A stretch of DNA of 37,218 nt from an uncultured Mycoplasmatota bacterium. Lineage in GTDB: Bacteria > Bacillota_I > Bacilli_A > RF39 > UBA660. Every line of letters begins with the position of its first letter. The first letter of the stretch is position 1. Position numbers and translations under genes: made by a program. The stretch lies in NCBI GenBank assembly GCA_948465965.1, contig CAOJYR010000013.1, forward strand, positions 1 to 37,218. Direction: 5' to 3'. Under the pieces are notes generated by a model that saw only the letters and a list, made by a program, of their open reading frames with translations, did not search any database and was not told the DNA's origin. Below, piece after piece: positions 22,681 through 33,696 of the stretch.

Positions 22681-25398
22681 ATGAATAAGAAAGCAAAAAA
22701 AATTAGTATTTGTTTATTTTCTATATTACTAGTATTTTGTAGTAGCATGAATGTATTTGCCTTAGGTGGGAAATTTAGTCCAGAAATTAAATCCATTAGT
22801 GAGACAAATAACAATAATACATATGCAAAAATGACAAATAAAGAAATAAAAGGGAGTGTAAATGCAGAAATATCAACAGAATTTCAACGACCAAATGATG
22901 AAATATCCTATAATATTGTAATAAAGAATATAGGAGAAAAATATGGAACTTTAAAGGATATCAATATATCTAGTAAAAATAAAGATATAAGTTATGAAGT
23001 ATCAGGAACAAAGGTAGGAGATGTTTTAAAGGAAAAAAGTGAAGTAATCCTAAACATAAAAGCAAAGGCGACTTCAACCAATCTAAAAAAATCTACTGAT
23101 AAAGTAATTATATCTCTAACTTATGAAGACCAAAATGGAAATACAGTAATAGTAGAGGATAATCCTAATACTATAGATAATATAGTAAAATACTTCATTA
23201 CTTTAATTATAAGTTTAATATTAGTTATTTTAATCATAGTAATATTAAAAAAATCAAAAGATAACAATAAAAATATAAAATTTATAATTATTATGATTCT
23301 TATTTTAACATATCAATTAGATACAAAAGCACTAACAGGTACTATTAAAATAAATATGAATGTAACAATAAATCCAATTGAAGTATGGGATGGAACAGTA
23401 TCTGAAGCTTGTTTTAAAGAGGGCAAAGGAACATCTGACTCACCATATACCATTGAAAATGGCCAAGACCTAGCTTGTTTTGCAAAAAGTGTTAATGATG
23501 GAAATACATATGAAGGAAAGTATGTAGCATTAACGAAAGATATTATTCTAAATGAAAATGTGATTTCAAATGATAACTTAAATGAAAACAATTCTAGTTT
23601 TAAAGAATGGATCCCCGCTGGAAATAATTATGATGTTTTCTTTAGTGGAACGTTTGATGGAAATAATCATTTTATAAATGGAATCTATATAAATGACTCA
23701 AATGTTTATAAAGGATTATTTGGAGTAACAAAAAATGCCAAAATATCAGATTTAAAAATAAATGATTCCTATATTAATGGTGCAGCATATATCAGTGAGG
23801 TTATTGGTTATGCAATGAATGATATAACCTTAGAAAATATAGAGACAAATGGAATAATAAATGCATCATCAATGGCAGGTGGAATGATAGGATCTAGTAC
23901 TAATAATAATTCCAAAATACAAATAATGAATTGTGTAAATGAATCAAAGGTAAAAGGAAGTTCTAATATAGGTGGTTTTATAGGCCAGGCTGCCGCAATA
24001 GAATCTATTAAAATAGAGAATAGTCATAACCTTGGAAATATAGAAGGAAGTTCCTCTGCAGGTGGAATAATTGGTTATATAACATCTTGTAAAACAACTA
24101 CTTTAGAAAATGTTTATAATAGGGGAAATATAGAGACAAGTAGTATATATGCAGGTGGAATTATAGGCAGTATGAATTCCAGTGATGGTAAGATAGTTAA
24201 TGCATATAATACTGGAAGAATTAATGGCTCTAATGGTGTTGGAGGAATAATTGGGAATTCATATTCAGCATTAGAATTAATAAATACATATAATAAAGGT
24301 GAAATTAGTGGTAATTCCTCAAGAATCGGAGGAATAGTAGGATATTCTCAAGGAATACAAATAAAAGATTCATACAATATTGGTAATGTTATTGGAAATG
24401 GCTCATCATCCACAGTGGCCGGAATAATTGGCGAAGCGCGTGAAGCAAATATAGATAATTGTTATAATAAAGGTTTAATAAGTGGAGCTACACAAACTGC
24501 GGGAATAGCCGGTCGTGTTGAAAAAGGAAATATAAATAATGTCTATAATACAGGTGAAATTAATGGAAGAAATATATATATCGGTGGAATAGTTGGACAG
24601 TTAGATCAAAATGCAACAATAGAAAATTCCTATAACACTGGAAATGTTATTGGTAATGAAAAAAGTATTATGGTTGGTGGAATAACAGGTTTTGTATTAG
24701 GAAATGTTAAAAAGTCTTACAATCTTGGAAAGATAGAAGGTAACAATCAGGTCGGTGGTATTTCTGGAATGTCTCTAGGGAGCATAGAGGATTCCTATAA
24801 TAGAGCAGATGTATCTGGATACATAAATGTTGGTGGACTCGTTGGACTCAATGGCCGAAAAACAATTAAAAATTCCTATAATACAGGAAGTGTAATTGGG
24901 ACATATGAAGTTGGTGGTATAACTGGACAACTAGGAACTAGTTCAGAATCTAGTCCAAAACAGGCTAAAATAATAAATACCTTTAATAGTGGTAATATAA
25001 ATATAAAGTATGATGAGAACAAACCAACGAATGAAGCAAGATCTTTCGGAGGAATATCCGGGTTTTCAAATATAAGTGACTCAACAGAAATCTTACTAGA
25101 AAATAATTATAATCTAGGAAAAATTACGTTAGATGCAGAATATAATAATTTATCTGCAAATATAGATTATTATATGGGAGGTCTGTTTGGAAAAATAGAA
25201 AATATTAAAGATAACAATGTAATAAATAATTATTATATCTACGGTAACAAAGGGACTGGTCTATGTAATTTAGATGCTGATTTCACTAAAAAAATAAGTA
25301 TTAGTGAAGTGCCAAATCTATTATTAATAATTAACAGTAATAATAGTTTCAAAGAAGATACAGATAATATAAATAATGGTTATCCAATTTTAAAATAA
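22681..25398 (+). CDS. GLUG-repeat surface protein with an internal double membrane span
   Basis: A 905-residue envelope protein. Residues 1-28 are a signal peptide (possible cut after VFA). Residues 30-165 form an extracellular beta domain. Two helices follow at about 170-190 and 199-213, joined by a short lysine-rich loop (KKSKDNNKNIK). The positive-inside rule makes this a hairpin with both flanks outside. From about 395 to 840 there are 15 GLUG-type repeats of roughly 30 residues, each with a core like GGIIG or GGIVG and a linked Y-N-x-G segment; such repeats form beta-helix-like rods in adhesins and secreted enzymes. The end NNGYPILK is typical of GLUG proteins. There is no sorting signal, so the hairpin is the likely anchor. 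The second helix plus TKALTG resembles another signal peptide, suggesting fusion of two secreted proteins. Confidence 0.85.
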   Translation: MNKKAKKISICLFSILLVFCSSMNVFALGGKFSPEIKSISETNNNNTYAKMTNKEIKGSVNAEISTEFQRPNDEISYNIVIKNIGEKYGTLKDINISSKNKDISYEVSGTKVGDVLKEKSEVILNIKAKATSTNLKKSTDKVIISLTYEDQNGNTVIVEDNPNTIDNIVKYFITLIISLILVILIIVILKKSKDNNKNIKFIIIMILILTYQLDTKALTGTIKINMNVTINPIEVWDGTVSEACFKEGKGTSDSPYTIENGQDLACFAKSVNDGNTYEGKYVALTKDIILNENVISNDNLNENNSSFKEWIPAGNNYDVFFSGTFDGNNHFINGIYINDSNVYKGLFGVTKNAKISDLKINDSYINGAAYISEVIGYAMNDITLENIETNGIINASSMAGGMIGSSTNNNSKIQIMNCVNESKVKGSSNIGGFIGQAAAIESIKIENSHNLGNIEGSSSAGGIIGYITSCKTTTLENVYNRGNIETSSIYAGGIIGSMNSSDGKIVNAYNTGRINGSNGVGGIIGNSYSALELINTYNKGEISGNSSRIGGIVGYSQGIQIKDSYNIGNVIGNGSSSTVAGIIGEAREANIDNCYNKGLISGATQTAGIAGRVEKGNINNVYNTGEINGRNIYIGGIVGQLDQNATIENSYNTGNVIGNEKSIMVGGITGFVLGNVKKSYNLGKIEGNNQVGGISGMSLGSIEDSYNRADVSGYINVGGLVGLNGRKTIKNSYNTGSVIGTYEVGGITGQLGTSSESSPKQAKIINTFNSGNINIKYDENKPTNEARSFGGISGFSNISDSTEILLENNYNLGKITLDAEYNNLSANIDYYMGGLFGKIENIKDNNVINNYYIYGNKGTGLCNLDADFTKKISISEVPNLLLIINSNNSFKEDTDNINNGYPILK

Positions 25399-25423
25399 AG
25401 AGTCAAAATTTGATTCTTTTTTT
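25397..25423 (+). terminator. Rho-independent terminator after the GLUG gene
   Basis: Stem AAAGAGTCA / TGATTCTTT (9 bp with one G-T pair), a 5-base loop and a T run. The left arm touches the stop codon. Confidence 0.75.
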
Positions 25424-25431
25424 CTAGCTAA

Positions 25432-27465
<2,034 letters not shown>

Positions 27466-27531
27466 GGTATATTTAATTATATTAATAAAAGAAAATAGCC
27501 AATAAAAATAAATAATAAGTGGAGTGGTAAT

Positions 27532-28152
27532 ATGAAAAAAGATAATATTACAATAGAGATATTAAAACTACTTTTATGGATATTTTGTGGATGGATCCTA
27601 TGGTTGTTTGTATTTTCTGTGTTTACGCCCAGCGAAGAAGACATAAGTGATTTACTTAGTACGATTGCATTTATACTTGGAACATTAACAGGAATAATCA
27701 TTACCTTTATTTTAAAATATAATAATATTAATAATTTAAAGCAAAAGATAAAAAAACAATATAGTAATATAAATGTTTTTGATAAAAAAAGCAAAAAATT
27801 ATTAGAAAAAGCAAATAAAGTATCAGATAAGTATATGAAACATGAAAAAGATATTCAAACTACAATAGCTAAAGGCAGAAATATCACTAGTTCATCAGAA
27901 TTTCAAATTTTAGTTGAAAATTATCCAGATTTAAAATCTAATGAAAATGTGATTCAACTTATAAATCAAATTAAAGAAAATGAAGATGCTGTTGCAAACT
28001 CTAAAGTTATATATAATGAAAATGTTTCAAATTATAATACATTAATTCATAGTTTTCCTATTTCGATAGTAAGAGGTTTATTTAGATTAGAAGACATAGA
28101 TTACTATGAAGAAAATGACGAAATAATATCTGATGAAAAATTAGGGATATAA
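27532..28152 (+). CDS. LemA-like membrane protein
   Basis: A 206-residue protein with two hydrophobic helices at about 8-30 and 42-62 and a helical soluble domain. The C-terminal part matches the LemA fold: EFQILVENYPDLKSNENV (about 120-140), the long helix with AVANSKVIYNENVSNYN, and HSFPISIVRGLF near the end. LemA proteins have an unsettled role in the envelope and often accompany metalloproteases or TPM-domain proteins, which are absent here. An extra N-terminal helix compared with ordinary LemA makes this an atypical member. It has a GGAG site and its own terminator. Confidence 0.75.
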   Translation: MKKDNITIEILKLLLWIFCGWILWLFVFSVFTPSEEDISDLLSTIAFILGTLTGIIITFILKYNNINNLKQKIKKQYSNINVFDKKSKKLLEKANKVSDKYMKHEKDIQTTIAKGRNITSSSEFQILVENYPDLKSNENVIQLINQIKENEDAVANSKVIYNENVSNYNTLIHSFPISIVRGLFRLEDIDYYEENDEIISDEKLGI

Positions 28153-28188
28153 CTACTTTACTAATAACTATAATTGCAAGTTATATAA

Positions 28189-28228
28189 AAAAGATGTATT
28201 TACTAGTATGCTAAATGCATCTTTTATA
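28189..28228 (+). terminator. Rho-independent terminator after the LemA-like gene
   Basis: A 14-bp stem (AAAAGATGTATTTA / TAAATGCATCTTTT, one G-T pair), a 9-base loop and a short T run. Confidence 0.75.
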
Positions 28229-28284
28229 ATGAAGTAAGGAAAAAGCAAATACTTGGTAAGTTAATTTACAAAGCAAAAAACATA

Positions 28285-28293
28285 TGATATAAT
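28285..28293 (+). promoter_or_regulatory. Extended -10 promoter of the transglutaminase-like operon
   Basis: TGA followed by TATAAT at 28288-28293, 26 bases before the ATG. A strong AAAAGGAGGG site lies between. Confidence 0.65.
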
Positions 28294-28319
28294 ATGCCCT
28301 AGAAAAGGAGGGATATACT

Positions 28320-29189
28320 ATGACGTTAGATGAGTATTTAGAAAATTCAACAAATTATAAAAGTCAATACTACAAGAAACACATACTAGTAAGTGAAGAA
28401 GAAAGATATAGTTATGAAAAAAGCAAGATAAAAAAAGAATCTGATAAACTCTTGAAAAAAGAAGCAAGCTTACTAGCGAGTCTAGTAAAACAAAATGATC
28501 CAGATGTATATTTCTCTGTATATTATTATCTATTATGGAATGGCTATTTATCGACAGGTAATGATTTTATCTTTAAAAGTAAAAAGAAAGAAATTGATGC
28601 AAACTTAGCTATAAATATAGCTTGTGGTGCTGGTTGTTGCAGAAACATAGCAGTTCACTTTACAAACCTAATGCATCAGTTAGATGGAAAAAATAACTAT
28701 ATATTAGTGGGAACTAGATATAAAAATTCGCCAAAAAAAATAGAAGATACAGATAAGATAAAACAACAAATAGATAAAAATTATAGTAATTGTGATGAAA
28801 CAAAAAATATATACTTACCAAATCATATGGAAAGTTATTATCTTCCTAAAAAAACAATATACGATCCCACAGGATTCAATATCCAAAAAGTAAGTTATGA
28901 CAGTATAGGAAAAGAAAATTTTATTGGAATATTTGATTTAGGTTATGAAAGCATTTACAGCCAAAAAGAGAGTCTCGAGGAAAAATTATCTACTCTAAAT
29001 AAAAGACTTAAAACATCTGAACTTTTAGTGTATGCAAAAAAAGAAAATCTAAGTAAAGAAAAATTAATAAAATTAAGAGAAATGGGAATAGCAATTTGTG
29101 AAGAAAACAAAGATTTAATAGAAGAGTATCGTGAGGAAAATAATCATAATTATGAGTATATTAAAAAAGTTATGAATAACTATAGATAA
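28320..29189 (+). CDS. Transglutaminase-like (Cys-His-Asp) cytoplasmic protein
   Basis: A 289-residue protein with no signal peptide. The middle part fits a transglutaminase/cysteine-protease core: GAGCCRNIAVHFTNLM at 103-118 (nucleophile Cys106 or Cys107, as in the GxCR helix of the family), NHMESYY at 168-174 (His169) and IYDPTGF at 180-186 (Asp182). The flanks (1-60 and 215-289) are highly charged helices, probably coiled coil. Its substrate is unknown; relatives cut or crosslink peptides. It is the first of three closely spaced genes, with an OB-fold membrane protein and a J-domain protein. The family call rests on motifs only and is uncertain. Confidence 0.6.
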   Translation: MTLDEYLENSTNYKSQYYKKHILVSEEERYSYEKSKIKKESDKLLKKEASLLASLVKQNDPDVYFSVYYYLLWNGYLSTGNDFIFKSKKKEIDANLAINIACGAGCCRNIAVHFTNLMHQLDGKNNYILVGTRYKNSPKKIEDTDKIKQQIDKNYSNCDETKNIYLPNHMESYYLPKKTIYDPTGFNIQKVSYDSIGKENFIGIFDLGYESIYSQKESLEEKLSTLNKRLKTSELLVYAKKENLSKEKLIKLREMGIAICEENKDLIEEYREENNHNYEYIKKVMNNYR

Positions 29190-29202
29190 AGAGGTAGATA
29201 AC

Positions 29203-29874
29203 ATGAAACTATTTAAAATGAAAAACAAAGAATATTATGATGATTACATAGAAGAAGATACAAGTGTAGTTGAAAGGAGTATAAAAAATACAAAAGGAAA
29301 CAAAGTAAAGAAAATAATGAATATAGTCTTTGCAATATTAATAATAATAATGGTTATGATTACAGTTGATGTAATTAGTGTTTCTAGATATAAAGTTGGA
29401 CCATTTTTCGCTATTAGAACTAATGTTTATAAAGATGGAGGAACAAAAGTTTATTATGGACTGGGTTATAAAGTAATTAAATATCATCAAAAGCAAGGAA
29501 GAAGAGATACAAAGATTGGACCTTGGACAATGCCATATACTGTAGAACCAACTAATGTTTCTACTTTAGACCTTGCAATTGAACTTAGAAATAATCCCGA
29601 AAAAGCCTATAAAAAGTTTGGTAATAAATTCCTAAGGATTGAAGGAAAAATAGAAAAAATAAATATTGAAAGCAAAGTGATCACTTTAAAATATAATGAT
29701 CCAGATAACAAATATGATTTAGAAGTAGTTTGCAATATGGAAAAAATGAATAACTCTAATGAGAAGTTAACCGAGAATCAAGAAATAACTGTAATTGGTA
29801 CAGTATACGATTTTAAAATAAAAACAAAGAAAAATCCAAATCAACTTTATGTTGACAACTGTTTTGCAGAATAA
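29203..29874 (+). CDS. Membrane-anchored protein with tRNA_anti-like OB fold
   Basis: A 223-residue protein. Residues 1-36 are charged and cytoplasmic, and 38-58 are a single membrane helix, so the rest is outside. Residues 60-110 (KVGPFFAIRTNVYKDGG and KVYYGLGYKVIKYHQ) are a module seen in other Firmicutes envelope proteins. Residues about 120-223 look like the tRNA_anti-like OB-fold domain known from putative lipoproteins: ELRNNPEKAYKKFGNK, an EGKIEKI strand, a TVIGTV strand and a final VDNC. It lies 13 bases after the transglutaminase-like gene with an AGAGGT site. No function is known. Confidence 0.65.
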   Translation: MKLFKMKNKEYYDDYIEEDTSVVERSIKNTKGNKVKKIMNIVFAILIIIMVMITVDVISVSRYKVGPFFAIRTNVYKDGGTKVYYGLGYKVIKYHQKQGRRDTKIGPWTMPYTVEPTNVSTLDLAIELRNNPEKAYKKFGNKFLRIEGKIEKINIESKVITLKYNDPDNKYDLEVVCNMEKMNNSNEKLTENQEITVIGTVYDFKIKTKKNPNQLYVDNCFAE

Positions 29875-29892
29875 CAGAAAGGAATAAAAATT

Positions 29893-30360
29893 ATGAATAA
29901 CCATTATGATATATTACAAATAGCAAGAGATGCATCACAACATGATATAAAAGTCGCCTTTCGAAAACTAGCAACGAAATATCACCCTGATAATAATATA
30001 GGAAATAAATTAGCTGAAGAAAAATTTAAGAAAATATGTGAAGCATATTCATGTCTATCAGATCCAACAAAGAGATCTGAATATGATAAAACATTACCCA
30101 AAGAACATAAAGATCCTAATATAAATAGAGCTTCCTATTTTGGAAGCCAAACTAAAAATAAGCCAGAACAAAAAACATCTAAAGATTACTTTAATGAAGA
30201 AAGTTTAGATAAATGGATTAATAATATAATGACAAAATATTATAAAGGTGAATATAACACAACGGATGATATAACAAAATTAAACTTTATAAAGGAAATA
30301 TTAGATTCGGAATATAACAGATTTAATAATGATAAAAAAATGGAGAAGAAATTTAAATGA
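29893..30360 (+). CDS. J-domain (DnaJ-like) co-chaperone protein
   Basis: A 155-residue cytoplasmic protein. Residues 4-67 are a complete J domain with the HPD motif at 31-33 and the usual [11 protein letters not shown] start and [11 protein letters not shown] end. J domains stimulate the ATPase of DnaK. The protein lacks the Gly/Phe region, zinc fingers and C-terminal domains of true DnaJ; its last 70 residues are a charged helical region of unknown role. It is therefore a specialised J protein that would direct DnaK to a particular client. It is the third gene of the operon, 18 bases after the OB-fold gene. Confidence 0.88.
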   Translation: MNNHYDILQIARDASQHDIKVAFRKLATKYHPDNNIGNKLAEEKFKKICEAYSCLSDPTKRSEYDKTLPKEHKDPNINRASYFGSQTKNKPEQKTSKDYFNEESLDKWINNIMTKYYKGEYNTTDDITKLNFIKEILDSEYNRFNNDKKMEKKFK

Positions 30361-30365
30361 TAAAG

Positions 30366-30390
30366 TAATAGCCATAAGCTATTATTTTTT
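30366..30390 (+). terminator. Rho-independent terminator after the J-domain gene
   Basis: A 7-bp stem (TAATAGC / GCTATTA) with a 5-base loop and a T run to 30390. Confidence 0.75.
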
Positions 30391-30417
30391 ATATAAATAT
30401 CCACATTAAAAAAAATA

Positions 30418-30426
30418 TGATATAAT
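30418..30426 (+). promoter_or_regulatory. Extended -10 promoter of gatCAB
   Basis: TGA followed by TATAAT at 30421-30426. Transcription should start near 30433, downstream of an ATG at 30428, which rules that ATG out as the gatC start. Confidence 0.65.
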
Positions 30427-30451
30427 AATGAAAGTTAAGGGAGGAATCCAT

Positions 30452-30760
30452 ATGAAAGATAAATTATCAAAAGAAGAAGTAATGCATGTCGCAGAACTAG
30501 CAAAAATTAAAATTAGTGAAGAAGAGGTTGAAAAGTACCAAGTAGAATTAAAACAGCTACTAAATGACGTAGAAAAGATAAATGATGTAAAAGGATATGA
30601 TGAGGATATTCTTATTGCCCCTTGGACGGATAAAACTTCATTAAGAAAAGATGAAAGAGGAATAATGCTACAACCAAAAGAGGTCTTAGAAAATGCCCCA
30701 CGTCATAGTGGGAACTATATTGAAGTGCCAGTAGTAATTAGTGAAGGAGAGGGTGCTTAA
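30452..30760 (+). CDS. gatC: Aspartyl/glutamyl-tRNA amidotransferase subunit C
   Basis: GatC is the small subunit that wraps around GatA and helps GatB bind in the complex that turns Glu-tRNA(Gln) into Gln-tRNA(Gln). The 102-residue protein has the family pattern: LSKEEVMHVAELAKIKISEEE at the start, a helical middle, then LRKDE and a final APRHSGNYIEVPVVI. I use the ATG at 30452, which has an AAGGGAGG site 7 bases upstream. The stop shares its last base with the ATG of gatA, so the two are translationally coupled. Confidence 0.93.
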   Translation: MKDKLSKEEVMHVAELAKIKISEEEVEKYQVELKQLLNDVEKINDVKGYDEDILIAPWTDKTSLRKDERGIMLQPKEVLENAPRHSGNYIEVPVVISEGEGA

Positions 30761-32217
30761 TGAAATATTTAGATAAATCTATTAAAGAAATAAATGAATT
30801 ACTAAAAAATAAAACAATTAAGCCAATTGATTTAGTAGAAGAAGCATTTGAGAAAATAGAAAAGAATAAAGATCTAAACGCTTATATTACTTTAAATAAA
30901 GAACAGGCATTAAAAGATGCTAAAGAATTAGAAAATATAGAAGTGGATAATATTCTATTTGGTCTTCCAATTGCAGTAAAAGATAATATTGTAACAAAAG
31001 ATCTTTTAACAACTTGTGCTTCGCATATATTAGATAACTTTACTCCTATCTATGATGCTACTGTAGTAGAAAAATTAAAAGAGCACCATATGATTATTAT
31101 CGGTAAAACTAATATGGATGAATTTGCGATGGGATCAAGCAGTAGGACAAGTTACTTTGGTGCACCTAAGAACCCTTGGAATAAAGAAAAAATAGCAGGA
31201 GGATCTTCAGGTGGATCAGCAACAACCATAGCCGCACATGACGTTTTATTCGCCCTAGGTTCAGATACTGGAGGATCGATTAGACAACCAGCAAGTTACT
31301 GCGGGATTGTTGGAATGAAACCTACATATGGAAGAGTATCACGTTATGGATTAGTAGCTTTTGCCTCAAGCTTAGATCAAATTGGTCCAATGACTAGAAA
31401 TGTCTATGAAAATGCCATTCTTTTAAATGCTATAGTAGCCTCTGACGAAAAAGATTTAACATCAGCAAGAAAAGAAAAGGAAGATTTCACACGATTAATA
31501 GGAGAACAGATAAGAGGAATGAAAATAGCTGTTCCAAACTATTTTATGAGTGATATTGTTGATATAAACATTAGAGAAAAAATAGAAGAAATAATTAAAT
31601 TGCTTGAACAAAAAGGAGCAGTAGTAGACTATATTGATGTAAAATACTTAGAAAATGCAGTTACCCTATATCAAATTATTGCTATGGGAGAAGCTAGCTC
31701 TAACTTAGCCCGCTTTGATGGAATTCGCTATGGACATGCGAAAGAAAATCCAGAAAGTATTACTGACTTATATTATGGAACAAGACAAGAGGGCTTTGGT
31801 CAAGAAGTAAAAAGAAGAATTATGGTAGGCTCATACCTATTAAGTGGAGAAAATGCCAAAACATATTATAATAAAGCCTTATCAATTAGAGATGATATGA
31901 AAAAGGCATTAGAAAAGGTATTTGAAAAATATGATTTAATAATCGGACCAACAACAACAACAACAGCCTATAACCTAACAGATTCCATGGATGACCCACG
32001 AAAAAGTTTTATGGATGATGTCTTAGTAATTCCAGTAAATATGGCTGGACTTCCAGGCCTTAATATACCAGTAGGATTTTCTAAAGATAAAATGCCAATT
32101 GGTATGCAGATAATTGGAAATGCCTTTGAAGAAGCAAAAATGTACAAACTTGCTAGTTTTATAGAAAAAGAACTAAACCTAGATCTAAATCCATTTGGAG
32201 GTGAAAAGAATGACTAA
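30760..32217 (+). CDS. gatA: Aspartyl/glutamyl-tRNA amidotransferase subunit A
   Basis: GatA is the amidase that frees ammonia from glutamine for the transamidation. The 485-residue protein is of normal length. The Ser-cisSer-Lys catalytic set is complete: Lys74 in AVKDNI, Ser149 in AGGSSGGSA and Ser173 in DTGGSIRQPAS, followed by the GMKPTYGRVSR segment. It starts in the TAATG junction with gatC and overlaps gatB by 8 bases. The complex implies that this organism lacks a glutaminyl-tRNA synthetase or uses the indirect route. Confidence 0.97.
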   Translation: MKYLDKSIKEINELLKNKTIKPIDLVEEAFEKIEKNKDLNAYITLNKEQALKDAKELENIEVDNILFGLPIAVKDNIVTKDLLTTCASHILDNFTPIYDATVVEKLKEHHMIIIGKTNMDEFAMGSSSRTSYFGAPKNPWNKEKIAGGSSGGSATTIAAHDVLFALGSDTGGSIRQPASYCGIVGMKPTYGRVSRYGLVAFASSLDQIGPMTRNVYENAILLNAIVASDEKDLTSARKEKEDFTRLIGEQIRGMKIAVPNYFMSDIVDINIREKIEEIIKLLEQKGAVVDYIDVKYLENAVTLYQIIAMGEASSNLARFDGIRYGHAKENPESITDLYYGTRQEGFGQEVKRRIMVGSYLLSGENAKTYYNKALSIRDDMKKALEKVFEKYDLIIGPTTTTTAYNLTDSMDDPRKSFMDDVLVIPVNMAGLPGLNIPVGFSKDKMPIGMQIIGNAFEEAKMYKLASFIEKELNLDLNPFGGEKND

Positions 32218-33634
32218 TTATATTCCAACAATCGGAGTAGAAGTGCATGTAGAATTAAAAACAAAAACAAAAATATTTTCAAACTCTATAAACGGTTATG
32301 GAGAAATGGCCAATTCTTTAACCAACGTTGTAGATCTAGGCTATCCTGGAACATTACCAACATTAAACGAAGAAGTTCTAAATCTAGCAATTAAAGCCGC
32401 AACAGTCCTAAATTGTAAAATAAGAAGACAAATGCATTTTGATCGTAAAAATTACTTTTATCCAGATAATCCTAAAAATTATCAAATTACCCAATTTGAT
32501 ACACCTATAGGATATGATGGATATGTAGAAATAGAAGTAGATGGTAAGACAAAAAAAATTGAAATAGAAGAAATGCATATTGAAGAAGATACTTGTAAAA
32601 GTACACATAGAGGAACAAAAACATTACTAGATTTTAATAGAGCAGGTGTTCCTTTAATTGAAATTGTTACGAAGCCATGCATGGAAAGTAGCAAAGAAGC
32701 AAAACTTTATTTAGAAAAACTAAAAGAATTACTATTTTATTGTGATATAAGTGACTGTAAAATGGAAGAAGGTTCTATGAGAGCAGATGCTAATGTATCC
32801 ATTAGAAAAAGTGAATCTGACCCATTCGGTACCAAATGTGAAATTAAAAATATTGGCTCCATTTCCAATGTTGGACTAAGTATTGAAAAAGAAATCATTC
32901 GTCAACAAGCCCTTTTAGAAAGAGGAGAAACATTTAAAGAACAAACAAGACGTTATGATGATAAGTTGGGTGATACTGTTTTGATGCGTGTAAAAGAAAC
33001 AGGGAATGATTACAGATATTTTCCAGAACCAGACATTCCATATTTATATGTAACAGATGAAAGGATTGAAAGAGTCAAAGAAGATATTCCAATGTTACCG
33101 AATGAAAGACGCAAAAAATATATGGATTTGGGTGTATCAGAATTAAATGCGAATAAATTAGTACAAAATAGATCATTAAGCGATTATTTCAATACTTTAT
33201 TAGAAGAAAAGATAAACTTCAAAATAGCAAGTAACCTTTTATTAGGAGATATAGCAGCCTATCTTAATAAACATGAAAAAAATATCGAAAATACAACTTT
33301 GACTAAAGAAAGATTTATAGATTTAATTAATAATGTAGATGATGGAACACTTACCAGCAAGAACTTAAAAGATATTTTAGATACAGTTTTAGATAATAAC
33401 TTATCAATCAAAGAAATTATCAAAGAAAGTGGTATCAAAAATATAACAGACGATGGTGCAATCAGAGAAATTATTATTAAAATAATAAATGATAATCCAG
33501 AAAGTGTAAAAGATTATAAAGACGGCAAAGATAGAGCGATTAAGTTCTTAATGGGACAAGTAATGAAAGAAACAAAGGGTTCAGCCAATCCAAAAATAGC
33601 AAATGAAATATTAACTAGTGAGTTGAATAAATAA
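32210..33634 (+). CDS. gatB: Aspartyl/glutamyl-tRNA amidotransferase subunit B
   Basis: GatB binds the misacylated tRNA and the phosphorylated intermediate. The 474-residue protein starts with TIGVEVHVEL and has the conserved HFDRKNYFYPDNPKNYQI segment near residues 76-93 and the KCEIKNIGS-like segment near 218. The C-terminal YqeY-like tail domain covers about 320-474. I use the ATG at 32210 because GGAGGTG lies 6 bases upstream; a TTG at 32195 in the same frame has no binding site. The gene overlaps gatA by 8 bases. Confidence 0.96.
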   Translation: MTNYIPTIGVEVHVELKTKTKIFSNSINGYGEMANSLTNVVDLGYPGTLPTLNEEVLNLAIKAATVLNCKIRRQMHFDRKNYFYPDNPKNYQITQFDTPIGYDGYVEIEVDGKTKKIEIEEMHIEEDTCKSTHRGTKTLLDFNRAGVPLIEIVTKPCMESSKEAKLYLEKLKELLFYCDISDCKMEEGSMRADANVSIRKSESDPFGTKCEIKNIGSISNVGLSIEKEIIRQQALLERGETFKEQTRRYDDKLGDTVLMRVKETGNDYRYFPEPDIPYLYVTDERIERVKEDIPMLPNERRKKYMDLGVSELNANKLVQNRSLSDYFNTLLEEKINFKIASNLLLGDIAAYLNKHEKNIENTTLTKERFIDLINNVDDGTLTSKNLKDILDTVLDNNLSIKEIIKESGIKNITDDGAIREIIIKIINDNPESVKDYKDGKDRAIKFLMGQVMKETKGSANPKIANEILTSELNK

Positions 33635-33644
33635 TTATTGGTAA

Positions 33645-33673
33645 TTGAAAAAGAATAATAGTTAGTGTATAAT
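33645..33673 (+). promoter_or_regulatory. Promoter of the 33697-37059 unit
   Basis: TTGAAA (33645-33650), a 17-base spacer and TATAAT (33668-33673). A second TATAAT directly follows at 33674-33679, so the start point may be variable. Confidence 0.65.
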
Positions 33674-33696
33674 TATAATACTAGGATGTGAAGAAT

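Noticed and set aside
23870-25200. Regularly spaced repeats in the GLUG gene as a CRISPR-like or DNA-level repeat
   Set aside because: The repeats are protein-level motifs of about 30 residues with variable codons, inside one open frame.
30428-30451. A longer N-terminus for GatC
   Set aside because: The ATG at 30428 lies at or before the predicted transcription start and has no binding site; the ATG at 30452 has AAGGGAGG.
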